From Faecalibacterium sp. UBA7177 (GTDB taxonomy: Bacteria; Bacillota; Clostridia; Oscillospirales; Ruminococcaceae): a DNA stretch of 6,137 nucleotides. This document shows positions 1-5,871 of the stretch, one piece after another. The notes under the pieces were generated by a model that saw only the letters and a list, made by a program, of their open reading frames with translations, did not search any database and was not told the DNA's origin. The position numbers and the translations under genes are program-made. The DNA lies in assembly GCA_002491225.1 (NCBI GenBank), contig DKVN01000085.1, forward strand, positions 1-6,137. The letters are read 5' to 3'. Numbering within the stretch: position 1 is the stretch's first letter; every line of letters begins with the position of its first letter.

Positions 1-917
1 GCGGAGCCCTCCATCGGCTTTTTGCCCTCGGGCTGCACCGTGAGCAGCTGCAGCGCGCCGCGGCCGCAGGCAACGGTCAGCGGGTGGAGGGCCAGCACGG
101 TGCCGGGGGGCGGGACGGTGTTGGAAACGGCTGTTCCCTTCCCGGTTTTTTCTGTTTCCTCCTCCGGGGCCAGGCGGCTGCGCAGCAGCTTGACCTTTTT
201 GCCCTCGCTGACGAACCAGGCCACCGGCCAGGGGTTCATGCCGCGCACGAGGTCATGCAGGACATCGGCGTCCTTTGCAAAGGTAAACTGGGCCATCTCT
301 TTGGTCAGAGGCGGGGCGAGGGTAGCCTCGGAGGGGTTTTGCGGGCAGGGCTGGATGAGCCCGGCCGCAAGTTCTTCGAGACAGTCCAGCAGGGTCTCGG
401 CCCCGATGGCCGACACCCGCTCGAACAGCTCGCCGCTGGTCTCCTCGGGGCCGATGGCCAGCCGCCGCACCAGCAGGATGTCGCCGGTGTCGAGCCCCTC
501 GTCCAGCTGCATGATGGTGACGCCGGTCTCGGCGTCGCCGTTCAGCACCGCCCACTGCACCGGGGCCGCGCCGCGGTAGCGGGGCAGCAGCGAGACGTGC
601 AGGTTGATGCAGCCGCGGGGCGGGATGCCGAGCACCTCGGGCGGCAGGATGCGGCCATAGGCCACCACCACGATCAGCTCGGGGGCCAGCTGGCGGATCT
701 GCTGCTGCACCAAGGGGTCCCGCAGGGTTTTGGGCTGCCAGACCGGGATGCCCCGGGCCTCGGCCTCCCGCTTTACCGGGGGCGCGGTGAGCAGCTGTTT
801 GCGGCCCACCGGCTTATCCTCGCGGGTAAACACGCCGCAGACCTCGTGCCCCGCGCCGCACAGCGCCCGCAGGCTCTGGGCCGCGATGTCCGGGGTGCCC
901 ATAAACAGGATGCGCAT
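1..917 (-). CDS. fmt: Methionyl-tRNA formyltransferase, 3' end outside window
   Basis: This cytoplasmic enzyme transfers a formyl group from 10-formyltetrahydrofolate to Met-tRNA(fMet), giving the initiator tRNA used in translation. The translation starts MRILFMGTPDIAAQSL, the usual Fmt N-terminus. The formyl-folate site reads HVSLLPRYRGAAP (107-119) and is followed by GVTIMQLDEGLDTGD (132-146). By alignment the catalytic Asn, His and Asp are N105, H107 and D143, equivalent to N108, H110 and D146 of E. coli Fmt. The C-terminal tRNA-binding domain runs from about 205 and includes MNPWPVAWF and the late motif LQLLTVQPEGKKPM. The frame is open for 305 codons with no stop, against a family length near 310-317, so only the last few residues are missing. 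Around residues 251-265 (EEETEKTGKGTAVSN) there is a short extra stretch with AT-richer codons than its surroundings, probably a surface loop. The ATG at 917 has an ideal ribosome binding site. It follows def, its functional counterpart. Confidence 0.96.
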   Translation of the reverse strand, partial: MRILFMGTPDIAAQSLRALCGAGHEVCGVFTREDKPVGRKQLLTAPPVKREAEARGIPVWQPKTLRDPLVQQQIRQLAPELIVVVAYGRILPPEVLGIPPRGCINLHVSLLPRYRGAAPVQWAVLNGDAETGVTIMQLDEGLDTGDILLVRRLAIGPEETSGELFERVSAIGAETLLDCLEELAAGLIQPCPQNPSEATLAPPLTKEMAQFTFAKDADVLHDLVRGMNPWPVAWFVSEGKKVKLLRSRLAPEEETEKTGKGTAVSNTVPPPGTVLALHPLTVACGRGALQLLTVQPEGKKPMEGS

Positions 918-923
918 AGGGTG

Positions 924-930
924 CCTCCTT
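924..930 (-). promoter_or_regulatory. Ribosome binding site of fmt
   Basis: The minus strand reads AAGGAGG, a perfect complement to the 16S anti-Shine-Dalgarno, six nucleotides before the fmt ATG. It fixes the start codon. Confidence 0.9.
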
Positions 931-935
931 GCTCC

Positions 936-951
936 CCGCCGTGAGCGGCGG
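936..951 (-). other. Hairpin just upstream of the fmt ribosome binding site
   Basis: CCGCCG and CGGCGG form a six-base-pair all-G/C stem with a four-base loop (CTCA on the minus strand). It ends five nucleotides before the AAGGAGG of fmt. No U-run follows, so it is not a standard intrinsic terminator. It could stabilise a processed 3' piece or influence ribosome access. The stem is seen in the sequence; any function is inference. Confidence 0.5.
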
Positions 952-1028
952 CTCCATCAAACTAAAACCGCATGGGGAGATGTTTTTTTCATCAAAACGG
1001 ACGGCAGCGAAGGCGAGGAAACAGGTGT

Positions 1029-1544
1029 TTACTCGTCCTCTTCCACCTGATCCTCATAGAAATACTCGGCCAGATCCATGATGGTGATGCCGTCGAGGTG
1101 GTTGGACTCGTGGCAGATGCAGCGGGCCAGCATCTCCTCGGCCTCGATCTCGAACCAGTTGCCGTGCCGGTCCTGCGCGCGGGCCTTGACCTTGCGCGGG
1201 CGGCGGATCGCGCCGTTGTGCCCGGGGAAGGAGAGGCAGCCCTCGTAGAGCATCACCTCTTCCTCCGACTTCCAGAGGATCTCGGGGTTGATAAACTCCA
1301 GAAACTTGGGCTCATAATCCTCCGGCAGCTCGCCGTCCTCGGGCAGGTCCCGCTCGTCGAGGCAGACGAAGAGCCGCCGCATGATGCCCACCTGGGGCCC
1401 GGCCAGCCCGAGGCCGTCCGAATCCAGCAGGGTCTCCTGCATGTCGTCCAGCAGGGTGGCCAGCCGGTCGTCAAAGTTGGTCACCGGGCGGCAGACCTTT
1501 TTTAAGATGGGGTCGCCGTCCTGTACAATGGTGCGCAGTGCCAT
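1029..1544 (-). CDS. def: Peptide deformylase
   Basis: This cytoplasmic metalloenzyme removes the N-formyl group from new polypeptides as they leave the ribosome, reversing the mark set by Fmt, whose gene lies next downstream. At 171 residues it has the usual family length. The three deformylase motifs appear in order. Motif I is GLGLAGPQVG at 44-53, with the conserved Gln at Q51. Motif II is EGCLSFPG at 101-108, with metal ligand C103. Motif III is HESNHLDG at 145-152, with ligands H145 and H149 and catalytic E146. Motif I has Gly at position 49 where most family members have Ala (GxGLAAPQ), and motif III has Asn at 148 where Asp is common (HExDH). All ligands and catalytic residues remain, so it should be active. 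The C-terminus is acidic (EDQVEEDE). The ATG at 1544 has GGAGG nine nucleotides upstream. An out-of-frame ATG between the two is not used. Confidence 0.97.
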   Translation of the reverse strand: MALRTIVQDGDPILKKVCRPVTNFDDRLATLLDDMQETLLDSDGLGLAGPQVGIMRRLFVCLDERDLPEDGELPEDYEPKFLEFINPEILWKSEEEVMLYEGCLSFPGHNGAIRRPRKVKARAQDRHGNWFEIEAEEMLARCICHESNHLDGITIMDLAEYFYEDQVEEDE

Positions 1545-1612
1545 AGGTTCATTCCTCCCAATTGTAAGCGATATGATGTGAAAATCAGAACAATAAGCAT
1601 CCGATCAAGTGC
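1545..1612 (-). other. AT-rich spacer between priA and def
   Basis: These 68 bases are clearly richer in A and T than any nearby stretch. I see no stable hairpin and no U-tract terminator. A TACAAT hexamer (1569-1564) resembles a -10 box, but it has no matching -35. A transcript from it would start inside the def ribosome binding site, so I do not call a promoter. It is most likely an unstructured linker that keeps the def site open. Confidence 0.5.
1554..1558 (-). promoter_or_regulatory. Ribosome binding site of def
   Basis: The minus strand reads GGGAGGAAT, with the GGAGG core nine nucleotides before the def ATG. The closer ATG at 1552-1550 is out of frame and too near the site to be the start. 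Confidence 0.8.
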
Positions 1613-4000
1613 CTAATCCCCGTCGGTGTTCATATCCAGGGTGACCATCGCCTTTGCGGGCAGGCCCTCGTCGCTGTAGCGAGCCAGCGCCTCGCCCATC
1701 AGGACGCGGAAGGCACGGTCCCCCCGGCATTTGATGGTCAGCTTGTAGCGGTAGCGGCCGTTGACCATGACCACGTTCATCGGGGCGGGGCCGAGCAGCC
1801 GCAGGGGCAGCTGGGGGCTGTGGGCGGCGATCTTGGCGACGATCGCCCCAAACCGGGCGGCTGCCGCGGCGGTGTCGCCCTCCTCTTTGCCCGAAAACCC
1901 GGCCACGCAGACGGCGCAGAAGGGCGGGTAGAGGCAGAGCTTGCGGAAACCGATCTCCTGCTGGTAAAAGGCCTCGTAGTTCTGGCTGGCGGCCAGGGCC
2001 AGCACCGGGTGGTTCGGCTCGACCGTCTGGATCAGCGCCCGCCCCGGCGCCCCGGCCCGGCCTGACCGCCCCACCACCTGGGTGATGAGGCTGAAGACCG
2101 TCTCGTAGGCGCGGAAGCTCTGGGAGAAGAGCAGCGAGTCGATGCCCAGCACCCCCACGAGGGTCACCTTTTCAAAATCCAGCCCCTTGGCCACCATCTG
2201 GGTGCCGAGCAGGATGTCGTACTCCCGCCGGGCAAAGGCGGTCAGCATGGTGTCGTGGGCGTTTTTCTGGCCGGTGGAGTCCTGATCCATCCGCAGGATG
2301 CGGGCAGTGGGAAAGAGCTCGGCCAGCTCCTCCTCCACCCGCTGGGTACCGAAGCCGGAGTACCGCAGCGGGCCGCCGCACTCGGGGCAGCGCTCGGGCG
2401 GGGGGGAGATGGTGCGGCCGCAGTAGTGGCAGAGCAGCCGCTGCTGCGCCTTGTGGTAGACCATCGGCACGCTGCAGCTGCCGCACTTGAGGGCCTTGCC
2501 GCACTCGGTACAGACGGCCACCGTGCGGTAGCCCCTGCGGTTGAGCAGCAGGATGGTCTGCTCGCCCGCCGCGAGGTTCTGCTGCAATTCCTTTGCCAGC
2601 GGCAGGCTGATCTCCCTGGCGTTGCCGGCGGCGAGCTCGGCCCGCATATCCACCAGCTGCACCCTGGGCAGCGGACGGCCCGCGTACCGCTGGCGCAGCT
2701 GCACCAGCTGGCAGCGCCCGGTGCAGGCAGCGTGGTAGCTCTCGATGCGGGGGGTGGCCGAGGAGAGCAGCACCAGCGCGCCGCTCTGGGCGGCCCGCTG
2801 CCGGGCCACGTCGTGGGCCAAAAACCGCGGGGCGGACTCGGAGCGGTAGGTGTGCTCCTGCTCCTCATCCAGAATGATAAGGCCCAGATTTTGCAGCGGC
2901 GCAAAGACGGCGCTGCGGGTGCCCACCACGATGTCCGCGCCCCCCTGCTGGATCATCCGCCACTGCAACAGGCGCTCGGTGTTGCTGAGGCCGGAGTGCT
3001 GCACCGCCACCCGCGGGCCGAACACCCCTTTCATCCGGCGGATCATCTGGGGGGTGAGGCTGATCTCGGGCACCAGCACCAGGGCGGTGCAGCCCAGCGC
3101 GAGGGCGGTCTCGATCAGCTTCAAAAACACCATCGTCTTGCCGCTGGCGGTGACGCCGAACAGCAGGGCGGTGTGGGGGGCCTTGTCGGCGAGGCGCGGG
3201 GCCAGCTGGTCATAGGCGGCCTGCTGCTCGGCGGTGAGGGTGATTGCTTCGCCGGTGTAGGGGATGTTGGCGGTGAGGTCGATGGTTTTTTCGGCCTCGC
3301 CCCTGGTCAGCACCCCTTTTTCGCACAGGCGCTCGAGCACGGCGCGGCTGATCCCCTGCCCCTCCAACACACTCAACGGCTGGGGGCCGCCCGCGAGGGC
3401 CGCGGCCGCCGCCTGCTGCTTGGGGGTGGGGCGGGGCTTTTCGGGCAAAGGGGCAGCGAGGGTGTAGAGCGGCTCGGTATGGCGGGTCAGCTGGCTTTTC
3501 AGCACCGGGCGGCCATCCTCCTCGGCCGGGCGGTACTGCGCCCCATAGGGGATCACCGCCCGCACCGCCTCGTACCAGGTGCAGAAGGTGCGCTCGCGCA
3601 GAAACTGCACCAGCCGCATAAGATCCGGGGTGAGCCGGGCCTCCTCGGGGGCGGCGTCAAACAGGGTTTTGAGGCGCGGGGTGGTTCCGCCCGCCGCACT
3701 CGCCGCCCCGGCTTTGGACGCATCGGGCGGCGCATTTCGCGGCGCAAGCCCGGCCAAGGTCACCTGCCCGGGCGTGGAAGCCTCCGACTGCGGGGCGTCC
3801 GCGCCCTCCGGCGCGGGCGGTGGCTCCTCCGCACAGCTTAGTACCACCGCCATCCGGGGGCGGCTGCCCCGCCCAAAGGGCACCAGCACCATGCTGCCGG
3901 GGTAGACGCGCCCCTCCAGCCGGGGCGGCACCCGGTAGGTATAGAGTTTATCGAAGTGAAAGGCGGCGCCGTCCACTGCCACCTGAACTGTCTGCGGCAA
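1613..4000 (-). CDS. priA: Primosomal protein N' (replication restart helicase PriA)
   Basis: PriA is a superfamily 2, 3'-to-5' DNA helicase that recognises abandoned replication forks and reloads the replisome. From the TTG at 4000 it has 795 residues, close to Bacillus PriA (about 800). The N-terminal 3'-DNA-binding domain (1-56) shows VAVDGAAFHFDKLYTYRVP and VLVPFGRG. A low-complexity Ala/Pro/Gly/Ser linker follows at about 57-107, then a winged-helix region. Helicase motifs are GVTASGKT (282-289, Walker A), DEEQ (378-381, motif II, usually DEEH), SSATPRIES, GTQMVAKGLDF (599-609) and QVVGRSGRAG (641-650). Eight zinc-ligand cysteines lie at 497, 500, 506, 509, 524, 527, 538 and 541. The TTG is chosen because homology begins right there and GGGGAGG lies nine nucleotides upstream. 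The first in-frame ATG, at 4312, lies inside gmk and would add about 104 residues without PriA similarity. It closes with TAG. Confidence 0.95.
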   Translation of the reverse strand: MPQTVQVAVDGAAFHFDKLYTYRVPPRLEGRVYPGSMVLVPFGRGSRPRMAVVLSCAEEPPPAPEGADAPQSEASTPGQVTLAGLAPRNAPPDASKAGAASAAGGTTPRLKTLFDAAPEEARLTPDLMRLVQFLRERTFCTWYEAVRAVIPYGAQYRPAEEDGRPVLKSQLTRHTEPLYTLAAPLPEKPRPTPKQQAAAAALAGGPQPLSVLEGQGISRAVLERLCEKGVLTRGEAEKTIDLTANIPYTGEAITLTAEQQAAYDQLAPRLADKAPHTALLFGVTASGKTMVFLKLIETALALGCTALVLVPEISLTPQMIRRMKGVFGPRVAVQHSGLSNTERLLQWRMIQQGGADIVVGTRSAVFAPLQNLGLIILDEEQEHTYRSESAPRFLAHDVARQRAAQSGALVLLSSATPRIESYHAACTGRCQLVQLRQRYAGRPLPRVQLVDMRAELAAGNAREISLPLAKELQQNLAAGEQTILLLNRRGYRTVAVCTECGKALKCGSCSVPMVYHKAQQRLLCHYCGRTISPPPERCPECGGPLRYSGFGTQRVEEELAELFPTARILRMDQDSTGQKNAHDTMLTAFARREYDILLGTQMVAKGLDFEKVTLVGVLGIDSLLFSQSFRAYETVFSLITQVVGRSGRAGAPGRALIQTVEPNHPVLALAASQNYEAFYQQEIGFRKLCLYPPFCAVCVAGFSGKEEGDTAAAAARFGAIVAKIAAHSPQLPLRLLGPAPMNVVMVNGRYRYKLTIKCRGDRAFRVLMGEALARYSDEGLPAKAMVTLDMNTDGD

Positions 4001-4009
4001 ACGGCCCTG

Positions 4010-4016
4010 CCTCCCC
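4010..4016 (-). promoter_or_regulatory. Ribosome binding site that sets the TTG start of priA
   Basis: The minus strand reads GGGGAGG nine nucleotides before TTG (4000-3998). No ATG or GTG with a comparable site lies nearby in frame. The in-frame GTG within the upstream hairpin has none. The next GTG, six codons into the gene, lacks one and would cut into the conserved N-terminus. Confidence 0.75.
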
Positions 4017-4023
4017 TCTCTCT

Positions 4024-4038
4024 CCCGGCGCGGCCGGG
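4024..4038 (-). other. Hairpin directly upstream of the priA ribosome binding site
   Basis: CCCGGC and GCCGGG form a six-base-pair stem around a three-base loop (CGC on the minus strand). It ends seven nucleotides before GGGGAGG. No U-run follows. Confidence 0.55.
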
Positions 4039-4049
4039 CTGCTAACTGC

Positions 4050-4072
4050 CCCGCGGTGCGCGGCACCGCGGG
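4050..4072 (-). other. Strong hairpin in the gmk-priA gap
   Basis: CCCGCGGTGC and GCACCGCGGG form a perfect ten-base-pair stem with a three-base loop (CGC in the transcript), about 20 nucleotides after the gmk stop. The next bases, GCAGTTAGC, contain no U-tract, so it does not look like a Rho-independent terminator. Such a stem could block 3' exonucleases or mark a processing point between gmk and priA (inference). In Bacillus this place is occupied by rpoZ and coaBC. Confidence 0.6.
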
Positions 4073-4091
4073 CGGAAACGCCTGTTTCCTC

Positions 4092-4658
4092 TCACTCTGC
4101 CTGCCGCGCCTTGAGGATGCCGTAAATCTCCTCGGCGCAGCGCTCGACCGTGTCGTTGACCACCTGGGCGTCGTAGCTGCCCGCGAGGGCCAGCTCCTCC
4201 TTGGCCCGGGCGAGGCGGCGCTGGATGCTCTCCTCGGTCTCGGTGCCGCGGGCGCGCAGGCGGCGCTCAAGCTCCTCGAGGCTGGGCGGGCAGATGAAGA
4301 CCGCGGTGGCATCCGGGTAGATGCGCTTGATGTTGCCCGCGCCCTCCACCTCGATCACCAGCACCACCGTGCGGCCCGCGCTGATCCGGCCGTCGACCTC
4401 CGCTTTTGGGGTGCCGTAGTAGTTGCCGCAGTAGTTGGTATACTCTAAAATCTCGCCTGCGGCGATCTTCTGCTCAAAGGCCTCCCGGGTCATGTAGTGG
4501 TAGTCCACCCCGTCCTGCTCGCCGGGGCGGATGGCCCGGGTGGTGGCGGAGACCGAAAACTCCACCTCGGGGTGGCTCTGCCGCAGCTGTTTGACCACCG
4601 TATCCTTGCCCGCGCCCGAGGGGCCGGACACCACCAGCAGAAAGCGTTCCCGGTTCAT
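4092..4658 (-). CDS. gmk: Guanylate kinase
   Basis: Guanylate kinase phosphorylates GMP to GDP with ATP, the step between GMP synthesis or salvage and GTP, dGTP and (p)ppGpp. The protein has 188 residues, normal for a bacterial enzyme of roughly 190-210. The P-loop is GPSGAGKDT at 12-20. The GMP-binding region follows: SVSATTRAIRPGEQDGVDY, then EILEY and GNYYGTPK. The core strand reads VLVIEVEGAGNIK, where many homologues have IDVQGA, and the lid region reads FICPPSLEELERRLRARGT. Asp19 in the P-loop stands where Ser or Gly is usual (GKST, GKGT), and Ile replaces the usual Pro in TTRxPRPGE. The ATG overlaps the remA stop as ATGA, which suggests translational coupling. Its ribosome binding site lies inside remA. 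The next gene, priA, follows after 91 nucleotides. Confidence 0.97.
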   Translation of the reverse strand: MNRERFLLVVSGPSGAGKDTVVKQLRQSHPEVEFSVSATTRAIRPGEQDGVDYHYMTREAFEQKIAAGEILEYTNYCGNYYGTPKAEVDGRISAGRTVVLVIEVEGAGNIKRIYPDATAVFICPPSLEELERRLRARGTETEESIQRRLARAKEELALAGSYDAQVVNDTVERCAEEIYGILKARQAE

Positions 4659-4924
4659 TCCTCTTCCTCCTCGTCCAGTGTTTCCTCGTCCCGGTCGTCC
4701 AGGCGGTTGGCCACCGTCTCGGGCTGCACCGCCGAGAGGATGACATGGTCCGAATCCATGATGATCACCGCGCGGGTGCGGCGGCCGTAGGTGGCGTCGA
4801 TCAGCGCCCCCTTGTCCCGCGCCTCCTGTACGATCCGCTTGATCGGCGCGGACTCCGGGCTGACGATGGCGATCAGCCGGTTGGCGCTGACCATGTTGCC
4901 AAAGCCGATGTTGATGAGCTTCAT
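4655..4924 (-). CDS. remA: RemA-type DNA-binding regulator (DUF370 family)
   Basis: The 89-residue protein matches the RemA/DUF370 family almost end to end: INIGFGNMVSANRLIAIVSPE, then SAPIKR, GALIDATYGRRTRAVIIMDS and ILSAVQPETVANRL. In Bacillus subtilis RemA is a ring-forming DNA-binding protein that activates biofilm matrix and osmoprotection genes. What it controls in this organism cannot be told from the window. By my alignment Arg16 and Pro27 correspond to Arg18 and Pro29, which matter for Bacillus RemA function, and the basic GRRTR patch (46-50) is intact. The protein ends in an acidic run (DEETLDEEEEE) that is probably disordered. The position between yicC and gmk is the same as in Bacillus. 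The ATG at 4924 has only a modest ribosome binding site, AGAGGG six nucleotides upstream. Its stop overlaps the gmk start by ATGA. Confidence 0.96.
   Translation of the reverse strand: MKLINIGFGNMVSANRLIAIVSPESAPIKRIVQEARDKGALIDATYGRRTRAVIIMDSDHVILSAVQPETVANRLDDRDEETLDEEEEE
4666..4671 (-). promoter_or_regulatory. Ribosome binding site of gmk inside the remA glutamate tail
   Basis: AGGAGG lies seven nucleotides before the gmk ATG, within consecutive Glu codons at the end of remA. The same bases encode the acidic tail and recruit the ribosome for gmk. Confidence 0.8.
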
Positions 4925-4930
4925 GGCGAT

Positions 4931-4936
4931 CCCTCT
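4931..4936 (-). promoter_or_regulatory. Weak ribosome binding site of remA
   Basis: The minus strand reads AGAGGG with six nucleotides to the ATG. It matches the consensus less well than the other sites here. A CGATC at 4962-4958 can pair with the GATCG at 4931-4927, which overlaps the 3' end of this site; five base pairs make this a weak possibility only. Confidence 0.5.
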
Positions 4937-4966
4937 TTAGCGTTTATTTTGGGTGTTGATCGGGGA

Positions 4967-4980
4967 CAGGCACGGGCCTG
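4967..4980 (-). other. Small hairpin between yicC and remA
   Basis: CAGGC and GCCTG form a five-base-pair stem with a four-base loop, 12 nucleotides after the yicC stop. No U-run follows, so transcription should continue into remA. Confidence 0.4.
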
Positions 4981-4992
4981 CTTCTCAAATCC

Positions 4993-5871
4993 TTACTCGA
5001 GATTCTGGATCTGCTCGCGGATCTTTTCGATCTCGGCCTTCATCTCCACCACCAGCCGGGTGATGGCGAGGTCCTGGCATTTGGAGCCGATGGTGTTGGT
5101 CTCGCGGTTGAGCTCCTGGGTCAAAAAGTCCAGCTTGCGGCCCACCGGGCCGCCCGCGGCCAAAATTTCGCGGTACTGCTGGATGTGGCTGCGCAGCCGC
5201 ACCGTCTCCTCATCCACGGCGGTCTTGTCCGCAAAGATGGCCGCCTCGGTCAGCACACGGGCATCGTCGATGCTGCGGTCCTCAAGCAGGGTCTTGAGCC
5301 GGGCGTAGAGCCGCTGGGTGTAGGCCTCGAGCCGTCCGGCGCTGTCCTGCTCCACCTCGCCCACCGCCTGTTCGAGGAAGTCCAGCCGGGAGAGGATGTC
5401 CTCGGCCAGCTTTTCGCCCTCGGCGGCCCGCATGGCGGCAAAGCTGTCCAGCGCCTTGGTGCACACCTCGCTCACCTGCTGCCAGAGCAGCTCCTGATCC
5501 AGCTCGGCCCGGCGGGGGGCCAGCACGTCCGGAAAGCGGGCCACCAGGCTGACCGTGGCGTCGTTTTTCAGCTGCAATTCCTCGCTGAGGGTGCGCAGGG
5601 CGCTCTGGTAGCTTTTGGCCAGCTGGATGTCCGGCACGATGACCGTCTCGGCCTCACCGATGCTCTGCAGCTGGAGGCTCAACTCCACCTTGCCGCGGCT
5701 GATGCGGCTTGCCAGCAGCTTTTTGAGCCGGTCGTCCAAAAAGGCGCAGCTGCGCGGGATGCGGGAGGAATACTCGAAATAGCGCGAGTTGACGCTCTTC
5801 AGTTCCACCGTGATGTCCCGGCCCTCGAGGGTCTCTTTCCAGCGGCCGTAGCCGGTCATGCTCAGGATCAT
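4993..5871 (-). CDS. yicC: YicC/YloC family RNA-turnover protein
   Basis: YicC/YloC proteins are conserved bacterial proteins linked to RNA degradation. The Bacillus and E. coli members have been described as ribonucleases, and E. coli YicC also as a factor in small-RNA decay. The specific target here is unknown. The 292-residue length is typical. The N-terminal domain opens with the signature MILSMTGYGR and continues with VELKSVNSRYFEYSSRIPR. The middle is largely charged and helical. The C-terminal DUF1732 domain ends in FLTQELNRETNTIGSK (249-264) and the helix ITRLVVEMKAEIEKIREQIQ. Both halves are complete and I see no damage. The ATG at 5871 is supported by AAGGAG seven nucleotides upstream and by exact alignment of the family N-terminus. 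It is the first gene after the only clear promoter in the window and is followed by remA after 67 nucleotides. The Bacillus name is yloC. Confidence 0.95.
   Translation of the reverse strand: MILSMTGYGRWKETLEGRDITVELKSVNSRYFEYSSRIPRSCAFLDDRLKKLLASRISRGKVELSLQLQSIGEAETVIVPDIQLAKSYQSALRTLSEELQLKNDATVSLVARFPDVLAPRRAELDQELLWQQVSEVCTKALDSFAAMRAAEGEKLAEDILSRLDFLEQAVGEVEQDSAGRLEAYTQRLYARLKTLLEDRSIDDARVLTEAAIFADKTAVDEETVRLRSHIQQYREILAAGGPVGRKLDFLTQELNRETNTIGSKCQDLAITRLVVEMKAEIEKIREQIQNLE

Noticed and set aside
84..944. Plus-strand open frame of 286 codons opposite fmt
   Set aside because: Antisense to a clear Fmt with all catalytic residues; no motif of its own.
957..992. Eleven-codon frame MKKTSPHAVLV on the minus strand between def and fmt
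   Set aside because: No Shine-Dalgarno before it and no attenuator structure tied to it; too short to support as a gene or leader peptide.
979..993. GATG-T7-CATC with a run of seven T on the plus strand, as a possible plus-strand terminator
   Set aside because: The stem is only four pairs with no GC-rich hairpin before the T-run, and no plus-strand gene ends there.
1564..1569. TACAAT as a -10 box of an internal def promoter
   Set aside because: No credible -35 at 16-18 nucleotides, and the resulting transcript would start within the def ribosome binding site.
2255..3841. Plus-strand open frame of 528 codons opposite priA
   Set aside because: It lies wholly antisense to a gene with full helicase and zinc motifs. 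Its Gly/Ala/Arg/His-rich product has no recognisable fold. Long antisense frames are expected where third positions are mostly G or C.
4001..4312. N-terminal extension of priA up to the ATG inside gmk
   Set aside because: It would overlap gmk by over 200 bases in another frame, has no PriA similarity, and lacks a fitting ribosome binding site. The TTG at 4000 is better.
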